A DNA stretch of 16,707 nucleotides from contig LKMM01000021.1 of NCBI GenBank assembly GCA_001563885.1, positions 1 to 16,707 on the forward strand, in the 5' to 3' direction. Below the pieces are notes generated by a model, which searched no databases, was not told where the DNA came from, and saw only the letters and a program-made list of their open reading frames with translations. The stretch is from Natrialbaceae archaeon B1-Br10_E2g27 (GTDB taxonomy: Archaea > Halobacteriota > Halobacteria > Halobacteriales > Natrialbaceae). Both the position numbers and the translations under genes were made by a program. This document shows, piece after piece, positions 1-6,607 of the stretch. How positions within the stretch are numbered: position 1 is the first letter of the stretch; each line of letters opens with the position of its first letter.

Positions 1-290
1 CCATAACAGGAGCCAGGAACGTTCGCACAGACGACGTAGTACTCCGTGGTATCGATTGCTTTCCCCGGCCCAACGACGTCGCCCCACCAGGCGCGAGCCT
101 GGCCGGCCGTTTTGTCGCCGGCGTCGGGCCGCCGTGCGACGTGGGCGCTGCCGGTCAGGGCGTGACAGATCAACACCGCATTATCGCCGGTAAACTCGCC
201 GTAGGTTTCGTAGGCCACCTCGAGGGAGGGAATCGACTCACCCGAAAGGAACTGAAATTCGCCGAGATCGGCGCGCTCTTTGGTCGTCAT
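1..290 (-). CDS. metX: Homoserine O-acetyltransferase MetX, N-terminal part (runs off left edge)
   Basis: The gene reads leftward from an ATG at 290-288 and is cut by the window edge after 96 codons. MetX transfers the acetyl group of acetyl-CoA to homoserine, giving the O-acetylhomoserine used by the adjacent MetY. The visible part matches the start of the MetX alpha/beta-hydrolase fold: the segment CHALTGSAH near residues 42-50, WWGDVVGPGKAIDT near 68-81 and the oxyanion-region NVPGSCY at 90-96. The catalytic Ser, Asp and His lie outside the window, so activity cannot be judged. It starts 4 nt after the metY stop. A GGAGGT sequence (305-310) lies inside the end of metY, 14 nt before this start, a little farther than a usual Shine-Dalgarno. 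This fits translation as the second gene of an operon. Confidence 0.9.
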   Translation of the reverse strand, partial: MTTKERADLGEFQFLSGESIPSLEVAYETYGEFTGDNAVLICHALTGSAHVARRPDAGDKTAGQARAWWGDVVGPGKAIDTTEYYVVCANVPGSCY

Positions 291-294
291 CGGC

Positions 295-1641
295 TTACTG
301 AGATACCTCCGAATCGACCCGTGTGCGGTCTGAACTCGCCTGAGTAGCAGCCTCGATTGCCTGCTCGAAATCGGCAAGCAGGTCTTCGGGATCTTCGATG
401 CCGACCGAAAGCCGAACGAGGTCTTCGGTGACACCCGCTTCGGCCCGTTCCTCGGGGGTTAACTGGCCGTGGGTCGTACTCGCTGGATGGATGACGAGCG
501 TTTTGGCGTCTCCAATGTTGGCGAGAAACTGGGCAATCTCGACGGATTCACAGAAGCGTTTGCCGGCGGTAAATCCACCCTCGAGTCCGAACGCGATCAT
601 GCCGCCGTAATCTGTGAGATACCTCGAGGCGTTGTCGTGGGTGGGATGGTCGGCGTGGCCGGGATAGGTGACCCAGTTGACGTGGGGATGGTCCTCGAGA
701 TAGTCGGCGACGATGGCAGCGTTCTCGCAGTGTTTCTGTACGCGAAGTGGCATCGACTCGATTCCCTGTAGCGTCTGCCAGGCATCGAAGGGTGATTGCT
801 GGTTGCCGAGGCTGCGAAGCGAACGATAGCGGACGGCGGCGGCAAACGGCGCATCCGGAAAGTCCCGCGAGAAATCGACGTCGGGATAGGCGTGGTTTGG
901 GCCGGCGATCTCTTCGTAGCCGTGTTCGCCCCAGTCGAAGTCGCCGCCGTCGATCAGGATGCCCCCGACGGTCGTGCCAGAGCCATGAAGCCACTTGGTC
1001 GTCGACTCCCAGACGATATCGCCACCGTGTTCGAGCGGCCGACAGAGCGCCGGCGTCGCGAAGGTATTGTCGACGACCAGCGGGACGCCGTGGTCGTGGG
1101 CGATCTCGGCAACGCGCTCGAAGTCCGGTGTGACAAGCGAGGGATTTCCGATCGTTTCGACGTGGACGAACGCGGTATCCTCGTCGATTTCTTTCTCGTA
1201 GGCGTCGTACTCGAGTGTTGGAACGAATCTGGTCTCAATTTCCCGCCGAGAGGCCGTCTTCGAGAGGTAGGCCGTCGTCCCACCGTAGGTGTCGGTCGAG
1301 CAGACGACGTTGTCGCCGCCTTTTGCGAGCACGAGCACCGCAGCATCGAGGGCGGCCATCCCGCTTGCTGTTGCGACCGCACCTGCCCCACCCTCGAGGG
1401 CAGCTAACCGTTTTTCTAGGCTCTTGACGGTCGGGTTGGCGATCCGAGAGTAGATGTACCCGACTTCATCTAAGGCGTAAAGATCCGCAGCGGTGTCGGC
1501 GTCCTCGAAGACGTACGACGTCGTCTGATAGATCGGTGGGGCCATCGCGCCCGTCTCCGGATCGGGGGACTGTCCGGCATGGAGGCTTTGGGTCCTGAGT
1601 CCGCGGGGCGTTTCTGACCCGTCGCTCGAGTCGTCGCTCAT
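295..1641 (-). CDS. metY: O-acetylhomoserine aminocarboxypropyltransferase / sulfhydrylase (Cys/Met metabolism PLP enzyme)
   Basis: 448 aa, about the usual length for the family. MetY condenses O-acetylhomoserine with sulfide (or methanethiol) to homocysteine (or methionine) in the cytoplasm. It is a fold-type I PLP enzyme of the Cys/Met metabolism family. Visible markers are YSRIANPT (64-71), ASGMAALDA in the phosphate-binding region (102-110), VETIGNP (161-167), the PLP-ring Asp in VVDNTFATP (D191) and the Schiff-base lysine in TTKWLHGSG (K216). The C-terminal SVGIEDPEDL motif near the end is also typical. The ATG at 1641-1639 is chosen because the N-terminus is acidic and a TATA-like element lies 27-32 nt upstream. 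metX follows after 4 nt, so both steps from homoserine are co-transcribed. A cystathionine synthase/lyase is the alternative reading; metX linkage and the long insert near residues 230-270 favour MetY. Confidence 0.93.
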   Translation of the reverse strand: MSDDSSDGSETPRGLRTQSLHAGQSPDPETGAMAPPIYQTTSYVFEDADTAADLYALDEVGYIYSRIANPTVKSLEKRLAALEGGAGAVATASGMAALDAAVLVLAKGGDNVVCSTDTYGGTTAYLSKTASRREIETRFVPTLEYDAYEKEIDEDTAFVHVETIGNPSLVTPDFERVAEIAHDHGVPLVVDNTFATPALCRPLEHGGDIVWESTTKWLHGSGTTVGGILIDGGDFDWGEHGYEEIAGPNHAYPDVDFSRDFPDAPFAAAVRYRSLRSLGNQQSPFDAWQTLQGIESMPLRVQKHCENAAIVADYLEDHPHVNWVTYPGHADHPTHDNASRYLTDYGGMIAFGLEGGFTAGKRFCESVEIAQFLANIGDAKTLVIHPASTTHGQLTPEERAEAGVTEDLVRLSVGIEDPEDLLADFEQAIEAATQASSDRTRVDSEVSQ

Positions 1642-1645
1642 GTTT

Positions 1646-1673
1646 AGTATGCATACTTCTCTACGTTCATATG
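1646..1673 (-). promoter_or_regulatory. metYX promoter with a perfect 12-bp palindrome
   Basis: A TATA-like GCATATGAA (core 1668-1673) lies 27-32 nt upstream of the metY ATG, consistent with a leaderless transcript. Between it and the start codon is the perfect palindrome AGTATGCATACT (1646-1657). That position overlaps the expected transcription start and would suit a repressor operator. The palindrome is seen directly; its role as an operator is inferred. Confidence 0.5.
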
Positions 1674-1712
1674 CGTCTCAGTAACGGCAAAAACCGCAGT
1701 CGTCTACCCAAG

Positions 1713-1738
1713 AGTGACACACGAGACAGTGACACACG
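1713..1738 (+). repeat. Tandem 11-bp direct repeat upstream of the MFS gene
   Basis: AGTGACACACG occurs at 1713-1723 and again at 1728-1738, a 15-bp period. It sits in the 100-bp spacer between the divergent metY and MFS genes, close to the MFS start. It could be a regulator-binding site or chance duplication. No coding or mobile-element explanation is apparent. Confidence 0.45.
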
Positions 1739-1741
1739 GGT

Positions 1742-3031
1742 TTGGGCCCCAAATCAGTCGGCGAGACGGACGAGTTCTTAGTGCCCCAGTTCGTACGCCC
1801 GGGCGTGTACTCGAGCGATCGCGACCGGATCGTGCTCGCGGCGGTCGTCTTCGCCGTCCTCTTTTCACAGCTGTTGCTCTATCCAGGGATCGCGACGCTC
1901 GTCGAGGTACTTGGTGCCGACACGACCGATGGGGCATCTGCGACGGGTGCCCTCGATGCAAGTATGTGGTTTCTCGTCGCCGAATTTATCGGCTACGTAG
2001 CCTTCGTCGGGCTCTGGGGTGTAGCGAGTGATCTTACCGGCCGGCGGACGCCGTTGATCGTCGCCGGAGCACTGGCTGGCGCAATCGGCTACGCCGTCCT
2101 CGCTTTCGTCCCCACGATTGGCTCGATTCCCTTCGAGGGCGTCTTAGCACTCCGTGTTTTCCAGGGGGCGATGACGATCGGTGCATTCTCGCTGACGATC
2201 ACCATGCTGATGGACTTAGATGGCGGTCACGGTCGGAATATGGGCGCAGCCGGCATCGCCATCGGACTTGGCGCAGCCCTCGGTGCTCCCATTGGCGGCC
2301 AACTTACCGAACTCGCGGCGGTCGCCCCGCTCGTCGTCGCCGCCGCGTTGCTCGTCGTCGTCGGCGGACTCGTCACACTGGTCGGCGACCGCGCTCCCGA
2401 TAGCCGACCCAGCCTCAGAGCGCTGCTCGAGGGAGTCAAACGTCGGCCGACGCTGTCGGTTCCGTACGCGTTTGGCTTCGTCGACCGGATGACTGCGGGC
2501 TTTTTCGCCCTCGTCGGGACGCTGTATTTCCAGGCCACGTTTGGCGTTGATGCGGCGACGACCGGCCTCTTGCTTGCGTGTTTCTTTGCCCCTTTTGCCC
2601 TGCTCCAGTATCCGATGGGGGCGTTGTCGGACCGCGCGGGTCGGACGGCTCCGATCGTCGTCGGCTCGATCTGTTATGGCTTCGGGATTCTTGCCGTCGG
2701 TGTTGCCCCGACGGTCGCGACAGCTGCCCTCGCGATGGTCGCCGTCGGCGTCCTCGGCGCGCTCGTCGCACCCGCCACGATGGCACTGGTCACCGATATC
2801 GCCGATGAGAGCGAACGCGGGCTCGCGATGGCCGGCTTCAACCTCGCTGGCAGCCTCGGATTTCTCGGTGGATTCCTCATCGGTGGCGGTGTCGCCGGCC
2901 GCTACGGCTACGACCTGGCCTTTCTCGCCGTCGGCGGCCTCGAGATCGCTATTGCACTCCTTGCCGTTCCAGCGTTCCTTCGGCTTTCCATCGGCGTTCC
3001 GGAGGGTATAGACGGCGATCCGGACGCCTGA
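1742..3031 (+). CDS. Major facilitator superfamily (MFS) transporter, likely 12-helix
   Basis: Up to 429 aa, strongly hydrophobic, with many membrane-length segments consistent with the two six-helix halves of MFS permeases. The cytoplasmic loop signature motif A appears in both halves: GVASDLTGRR at 93-102 between helices 2 and 3, and GALSDRAGR at 303-311 in the C-terminal half. The charged central linker lies near residues 216-240. MFS proteins couple substrate movement to ion gradients; the sequence resembles the multidrug/sugar-efflux style of DHA families, but the substrate cannot be named. Start choice is uncertain. The longest frame begins with TTG at 1742; the GTG at 1781 gives MPQFVRPGV and is the likelier start because TTG starts are rare in this group. 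It is divergent from metYX, so a link to sulfur amino-acid metabolism is possible but unproven. Confidence 0.85.
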   Translation: MGPKSVGETDEFLVPQFVRPGVYSSDRDRIVLAAVVFAVLFSQLLLYPGIATLVEVLGADTTDGASATGALDASMWFLVAEFIGYVAFVGLWGVASDLTGRRTPLIVAGALAGAIGYAVLAFVPTIGSIPFEGVLALRVFQGAMTIGAFSLTITMLMDLDGGHGRNMGAAGIAIGLGAALGAPIGGQLTELAAVAPLVVAAALLVVVGGLVTLVGDRAPDSRPSLRALLEGVKRRPTLSVPYAFGFVDRMTAGFFALVGTLYFQATFGVDAATTGLLLACFFAPFALLQYPMGALSDRAGRTAPIVVGSICYGFGILAVGVAPTVATAALAMVAVGVLGALVAPATMALVTDIADESERGLAMAGFNLAGSLGFLGGFLIGGGVAGRYGYDLAFLAVGGLEIAIALLAVPAFLRLSIGVPEGIDGDPDA

Positions 3032-3038
3032 TCGATGT

Positions 3039-3053
3039 GCGGATCGATTCCGC
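3039..3053. terminator. Short hairpin after the MFS gene
   Basis: GCGGA-TCGAT-TCCGC forms a 5-bp stem with a 5-nt loop starting 8 nt after the MFS stop. No strong T-run follows, so this is a weak candidate for transcript-end processing or termination. Confidence 0.25.
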
Positions 3054-3170
3054 GGCGACTGCGAGGATAAATTAGCTGTTACTGTCGTGTTCGACGCGAT
3101 AACTCGCTCATAATAACCGTTTCACTGATTAGCTACCGAACGGGCAACCGGAATACACATATTAATTCCA

Positions 3171-3207
3171 TATACCATGGTATAGCAAATATCCACCATC
3201 GTGGATA
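3171..3207. promoter_or_regulatory. Two adjacent palindromic elements upstream of halocyanin
   Basis: The 265-bp gap at 3032-3296 is markedly AT-richer than its surroundings. It contains a perfect 14-bp palindrome TATACCATGGTATA (3171-3184). Six bases on is a second inverted repeat with 7-bp arms, TATCCAC / GTGGATA (3190-3196 and 3201-3207, 4-nt spacer). They lie 90-125 nt upstream of the halocyanin start, beyond the core promoter. This would suit a dimeric activator or repressor. I see no gene in this gap. Confidence 0.45.
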
Positions 3208-3265
3208 CACGAGTGATTTATAATGGTATGTGATGGCATGGCGATGTAACAATAGAGGATATCCC

Positions 3266-3273
3266 TTTTTATT
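3266..3273 (+). promoter_or_regulatory. TATA box of the halocyanin gene
   Basis: TTTTTATT lies 24-31 nt upstream of the ATG at 3297. This is the spacing expected for a leaderless haloarchaeal transcript, and it supports the ATG at 3297 over the TTG just before it. Confidence 0.5.
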
Positions 3274-3296
3274 CTCTCAATTCTTATTATGCGTTG

Positions 3297-3767
3297 ATGA
3301 CGCGAGACAGCATTTCACGGCGGACGGCACTAAAGGTCACGGGTGCAGCAGCCGCGACTGCCCTTATTGCAGGATGTTCGGACGATGACAACGGCGGTAA
3401 CGGCGACGACGATGGCAACGGTGATGATGGCGGTATCGCAATCGAGCCCGGTACGGAAATCGAATTCGACGCCCAAACTCCCGGATGGGAGGGTATCGCA
3501 CCTTCCGACATCGAGGACGAACAGAACCCCACCCTCATCCTCGAGGAAGGCGAAGAGTACACGATGGGCTGGAACGAAGGCGACGGCTCCCAGCACAACA
3601 TCGAGATCTGGGACGAAAACGGCGAAATCGTCGACGATCTGGTAACCGACCTCGCGTCCGAAGGTGGCGACGATCAGTTCCTCACCTTCGATGCCAGCCC
3701 CGAGATGGCCGAGTACGTCTGTGAGCCCCACACGGGGACGATGATCGGCGACATCGTCGTCGAATAA
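3297..3767 (+). CDS. Halocyanin-like type I blue copper protein, Tat-exported lipoprotein
   Basis: 156 aa. The N-terminus has a twin-arginine signal (SRRTALK, 7-13), a short Ala-rich hydrophobic stretch and a lipobox LIAGC, with Cys27 as the expected lipidated residue. The mature protein would therefore be anchored on the outer face of the membrane. A low-complexity Asp/Gly/Asn linker (about 28-46) precedes a cupredoxin domain. All four type I copper ligands are present: His100 (SQHN), then Cys142, His145 and Met149 in the VCEPHTGTM segment. Halocyanins are small mobile electron carriers that can serve terminal oxidases or denitrification enzymes; the partner here is not shown. The gene stands alone, between an MFS gene and an aminotransferase. 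The nearest respiratory gene in view is the heme O synthase fusion, 5 kb away. Confidence 0.9.
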   Translation: MTRDSISRRTALKVTGAAAATALIAGCSDDDNGGNGDDDGNGDDGGIAIEPGTEIEFDAQTPGWEGIAPSDIEDEQNPTLILEEGEEYTMGWNEGDGSQHNIEIWDENGEIVDDLVTDLASEGGDDQFLTFDASPEMAEYVCEPHTGTMIGDIVVE

Positions 3768-3793
3768 GAGACCGCCACCTCAGATTCGGTGAC

Positions 3794-3801
3794 GATTTTT
3801 T
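3794..3801 (+). terminator. T-run terminator after halocyanin
   Basis: A GA(T)6 run begins 27 nt after the halocyanin stop. Archaeal transcription commonly ends at such U-tracts without a hairpin. Confidence 0.4.
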
Positions 3802-3948
3802 CTCCAACCGATAAACAGGCACAGTCAGATCGAAGCTTCTGATACTATCGGACGGAACTATGTGATCGCCACCCCGGGACGGCGATTCACGACGGACGTC
3901 CGGCAGTATGAACCGTCGGTGAGACGCCCCATCCGTCACTACATCAAA

Positions 3949-3964
3949 ACGACCATACGGTCGT
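3949..3964. promoter_or_regulatory. Inverted repeat upstream of the aminotransferase
   Basis: ACGACC-ATAC-GGTCGT has 6-bp perfect arms around a 4-nt spacer. It ends 30 nt before the preferred aminotransferase start (GTG 3995) and abuts the alternative start (GTG 3965). No convincing TATA box is visible here. The element could be an operator or a leader hairpin. Confidence 0.35.
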
Positions 3965-3984
3965 GTGACCGAGTTACGGGTGAA

Positions 3985-3989
3985 GGTGA
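3985..3989 (+). promoter_or_regulatory. Shine-Dalgarno-like GGTGA that decides the aminotransferase start
   Basis: GGTGA lies 5 nt upstream of GTG 3995 and complements the 3' end of archaeal 16S rRNA. It supports 3995 rather than the in-frame GTG at 3965. Confidence 0.45.
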
Positions 3990-3994
3990 ATCTC

Positions 3995-5101
3995 GTGAGC
4001 AAAAAACAGGAGTATACAGACGATTATCCCGAGAAGACGTTATATCTGCCAGGCCCGACGGAGGTTCGCGAGGACGTCATAGAGGCGATGGCCCAGCCGA
4101 TGTTCGGCCACCGGATGGATCGGATGACCGACCTCTATACGACCATCGTCGAAGACACCAAGGAGTTTCTGGGAACCGACGACGACGTTATTATTCTCAC
4201 CGCCTCTGGCACCGAGTTCTGGGAGGCGACGACGCTGAATCTCGTCGAAGAGAAGATGCTGTGTCTGACCTGTGGCAGTTTCAGCGAACGACAGGCCAAC
4301 GTCGCCGAACGACTGGGCAAAGACGTCGACCGTATCGAATACGAGTGGGGAGAGGCGGTCAAACCCGAGGACGTCCGCGAGGCCCTCGAGGCAAAAGAGT
4401 ACGACGTCGTCGGTGCGGTGATGAACGAAACCTCTACTGGCGTGCGAAATCCCATCGAGGAAATCGGCGACATCGTTGCCGAGTATCCGGACACGTACTT
4501 CGTCGTCGACGCCATCTCCTGTCTCGGCGGCGATTACATCGACATCGACGCCCACGGCATCGACGCCATCTTCACCTCGACCCAGAAGGCCTTCGCGATG
4601 CCGCCAGGACTTGCGGTCTGTACCGTCAGCGACGCCGCCTACGAGCGCGAACTCGAGCGGGATTCGGCGTCGTGGTACGGTGGGTTCCAGCGCTGTCTCG
4701 ATTACTACGACCGCAAGGGCCAGACGCACTCGACGCCCGCCATCCCGATCATGTTGGCCTACCGCAAACAGATGAAACACATGCTCGAGGAAGGCCACGA
4801 CGCTCGCGACGAACGCCACCGCGAGATGGCCGAATACACCCGTGAGTGGGCTCGCGAGCACTTTGCTGTCTTCCCCGAGGAAGGCTATGAGTCCCAGACG
4901 GTCACCTGCGTCGAGAATACCCAGGGAATCGACGTCGCTGCCACCATCGAGGCAGTCAGCGAGGAATACGATATGGTCTTCTCGAACGGGTACGGCTCGA
5001 AACTCGGCGAGAAGACGTTCCGTATCGGCCACATGGGCGAACACGATCTCGAGTCGATCAAGGCGCTGACTGACGCGATCGAAGACGTCGCTGGCCTGTA
5101 A
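3995..5101 (+). CDS. Class V aminotransferase, alanine-glyoxylate / serine-pyruvate type
   Basis: 368 aa from GTG 3995, normal for this family; an in-frame GTG at 3965 would add ten residues. It is a PLP-dependent fold-type I enzyme expected to move an amino group from alanine or serine to a keto acid such as glyoxylate or pyruvate. Visible elements, numbered from 3995, are the N-terminal PGPTEV (19-24), FGHRMDRMTDLY at the substrate entrance (37-48), ASGTEFWEA (70-78), NETSTG (144-149), the PLP-pyridine Asp in VVDAIS (D172) and the Schiff-base lysine in STQKAFAMPPG (K198). The start follows from the SD-like GGTGA and from the protein beginning at the acidic MSKKQEY, typical of haloarchaeal homologues. 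The gene is monocistronic and convergent with aIF-1A, with 17 bp between stops. The exact substrate pair is not settled by sequence. Confidence 0.9.
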   Translation: MSKKQEYTDDYPEKTLYLPGPTEVREDVIEAMAQPMFGHRMDRMTDLYTTIVEDTKEFLGTDDDVIILTASGTEFWEATTLNLVEEKMLCLTCGSFSERQANVAERLGKDVDRIEYEWGEAVKPEDVREALEAKEYDVVGAVMNETSTGVRNPIEEIGDIVAEYPDTYFVVDAISCLGGDYIDIDAHGIDAIFTSTQKAFAMPPGLAVCTVSDAAYERELERDSASWYGGFQRCLDYYDRKGQTHSTPAIPIMLAYRKQMKHMLEEGHDARDERHREMAEYTREWAREHFAVFPEEGYESQTVTCVENTQGIDVAATIEAVSEEYDMVFSNGYGSKLGEKTFRIGHMGEHDLESIKALTDAIEDVAGL

Positions 5102-5118
5102 ACTCCCGTATACGGCTC

Positions 5119-5409
5119 TTACTGGATGTGCCCTTCCCGGCGCAACTGGTCGGCTTCTGCCTTTTCATACCGCCAGGTGATGTCGGCCTTTTCGTCTTGC
5201 CAGTCCCAGGGTGAGACCAGCACGATATCGTCTTCGCGGATCCAGATCCGTTTTTGCATCTTCCCAGGGATGCGTGCGGTTCGCTGTTCGCCATCCGCAC
5301 AGCGGACTTTCACCCGATTCGCCCCAAGCATGTCCGTGACGGTCGCAAACACCTCGTCGTCGTCAGGCATCCGGAGGTTTTTGCGACCGCCGGTACCGTC
5401 ATCGCTCAT
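5119..5409 (-). CDS. eif1A: Translation initiation factor aIF-1A
   Basis: 96 aa, matching the compact archaeal form of eIF1A. The factor binds the A-site region of the small ribosomal subunit and assists mRNA and initiator-tRNA selection. The S1-like OB fold spans roughly residues 18-78. Family hallmarks are EVFATVTDMLGANRVKV (19-35), the basic strand around RTARIPGKMQKRIWI (43-57) and the acidic strand EDDIVLVSPWDWQDEKADI (59-77), followed by a short helical C-terminus. The basic N-terminal GGRKNLRMP contacts rRNA in the family. A TTAA-containing TATA element 25-29 nt upstream indicates a leaderless mRNA. The gene is single and convergent with the aminotransferase. Haloarchaea often carry more than one eif1A paralogue, which cannot be assessed here. 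Confidence 0.95.
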   Translation of the reverse strand: MSDDGTGGRKNLRMPDDDEVFATVTDMLGANRVKVRCADGEQRTARIPGKMQKRIWIREDDIVLVSPWDWQDEKADITWRYEKAEADQLRREGHIQ

Positions 5410-5433
5410 GGTCGCTCGTTGGCCATCGAGTGG

Positions 5434-5438
5434 TTTAA
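5434..5438 (-). promoter_or_regulatory. TATA box of eif1A
   Basis: Read on the minus strand, GGGTTAAACC has its TTAAA core 25-29 nt upstream of the ATG at 5409. The preceding GC-rich bases could act as a BRE. Confidence 0.45.
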
Positions 5439-5547
5439 CCCTTTATCGATCGCTCCACTGGATTCGCGGCCGTCCGCGGACTTGCCGTCCCGTCTGGGAC
5501 TCGAAATCGACACCGCCGGAGTTGAGTGACCTATCGAAACCACGTCG

Positions 5548-5553
5548 TTTATT
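5548..5553 (+). promoter_or_regulatory. TATA box of the small membrane protein / cupin unit
   Basis: TTTATT lies 25-30 nt before the ATG at 5578. It supports that ATG over the GTG two codons earlier, which would lie within the expected promoter-to-start distance less well. Confidence 0.45.
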
Positions 5554-5577
5554 CGCCTTGCCTCTTGTAGGGTGGGT

Positions 5578-5757
5578 ATGCTTCGCCATCTCGGTCCCCT
5601 CGGCATTGCCGGCATCCTCCTGTTGCTCGCCGGTATCGGGTTGATCGCGTACGAAAATCCCCTTATCGCCGGCGGCATCGCCCTCGCAATCGCCGGTCTC
5701 GGCCTGACGGTCAAATCGCTGATCTCAAGCGTGCTCGGACAGTTTGGGATGTTTTGA
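5578..5757 (+). CDS. Small two-helix membrane protein, conserved haloarchaeal type
   Basis: 59 aa, of which nearly all is hydrophobic. There are two membrane-length segments: about residues 7-25 (GPLGIAGILLLLAGIGLIA) and 28-46, Gly/Ala/Leu-rich and separated by the short turn YENPL. The second is followed by a single Lys and a short tail ending GQFGMF. The helical-hairpin architecture is common in small conserved haloarchaeal membrane proteins. I recognise the type but not a function. ATG 5578 is preferred because of the TATA spacing. The cupin gene begins 4 nt after the stop, so the two are probably co-transcribed, although no functional link is evident. Confidence 0.8.
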   Translation: MLRHLGPLGIAGILLLLAGIGLIAYENPLIAGGIALAIAGLGLTVKSLISSVLGQFGMF

Positions 5758-5761
5758 TCCC

Positions 5762-6277
5762 ATGCACGAGAGAGACGATGCCGAATACTGGATCGACCAA
5801 CTCGACCTCGAGCCACACCCCGAAGGAGGCTACTACAGGCGGACACACCGATCGGAGACAGAACTCGAAACGGAAGCGTTGCCCGACCGGTATGCCGACG
5901 AGCGAGCAACAGCGACGAGCATTTATTATTTGCTCGAGCGAGATGACGTCTCGGCGCTGCATCGACTCCAGTCGGAGGAACTCTGGCACTTTCATTACGG
6001 CGATCCGGTAACGATCCACCAACTCGACGAACACGGAATCGAGTCCGTCACGATCGGAGTCGAGGAATTTCAGGTAGTTGTTCCACGGGATACCTGGTTC
6101 TGTGCGGAGGTGACGCCCGACACACAGCAGACTCGGGTCTCGAAAGCTTACGGCTACACGTTAGTCGGCTGTACGGTCACACCGGGATTCGAGTTTGACG
6201 ATTTCGAACTCGCCGACACGTCGGTCATAGACGCCTACGACGACCACGGCGAGTGGTTGGAGCGATTTCTGCGGTAG
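5762..6277 (+). CDS. Cupin_5 (DUF985) family protein
   Basis: 171 aa, typical for this RmlC-like cupin family. The opening EPHPEGGYYRRTH (residues 18-30) is the family signature. It is followed by SIYYLLERDDVSALHRL around 59-75 and LWHFHYGDPV near 80-89, which carry His residues in cupin-barrel positions. The later strands TWFCAEV and LVGCTVTPGFEFDDFELA complete the barrel. Members have been crystallised but most have no assigned reaction; some metal-dependent or isomerase role is possible and I do not claim one. The ATG at 5762 is chosen over an upstream in-frame codon because that one overlaps the preceding gene. It is the second gene of a two-gene unit with the small membrane protein. Confidence 0.88.
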   Translation: MHERDDAEYWIDQLDLEPHPEGGYYRRTHRSETELETEALPDRYADERATATSIYYLLERDDVSALHRLQSEELWHFHYGDPVTIHQLDEHGIESVTIGVEEFQVVVPRDTWFCAEVTPDTQQTRVSKAYGYTLVGCTVTPGFEFDDFELADTSVIDAYDDHGEWLERFLR

Positions 6278-6352
6278 CCGTGCCTTCGTTCGATCGTCAG
6301 CACTATCCTCGAGACGGCCAAGCGTTTTGTCTCCTCGAGTCGTCTTTATCGT

Positions 6353-6607
6353 ATGGGATATACGCTTCATTACTACGATCTCGTGCTCGTCGCCATCGCG
6401 GCGAGTCTGGGAGCCGGGGCAATAGTCGGCTTCGCGACGCCCATCCCGATCGAGGTGTCGATCGTCGTCCTCGGTCTCGTTGCCGTTGGGCTTATGGGCC
6501 ACGCGCTCTTTATCAACGGGCCGGTCGACACACCCGAGGACCTGACCGAAGAGGTGCCCGTCGAGGAGGTCCCAGCGGTGTTGTCACCGCTCGAGACGAC
6601 GGAGTGA
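6353..6607 (+). CDS. Small membrane protein with acidic tail, unknown function
   Basis: 84 aa. Two hydrophobic segments (about residues 9-29 and 34-55) are followed by a 30-residue acidic, Pro/Glu/Val-rich tail (PVDTPEDLTEEVPVEEVP). The tail would be soluble on one face of the membrane. The N-terminus MGYTLHYYDLVLV is amphipathic. I do not recognise a functional family; proteins of this shape are common and conserved in haloarchaea. The 75-bp gap from the cupin gene contains no clear TATA box, so it may have its own weak promoter or be read through from the cupin unit. Its stop codon directly abuts the stop of the convergent DUF460 gene, with no spacer. Confidence 0.75.
   Translation: MGYTLHYYDLVLVAIAASLGAGAIVGFATPIPIEVSIVVLGLVAVGLMGHALFINGPVDTPEDLTEEVPVEEVPAVLSPLETTE

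Noticed and set aside
4040..5044. 334-codon open frame on the minus strand, antisense to the aminotransferase
   Set aside because: Strong G/C third positions create long antisense frames. The plus-strand frame has full family motifs, while this one shows none.
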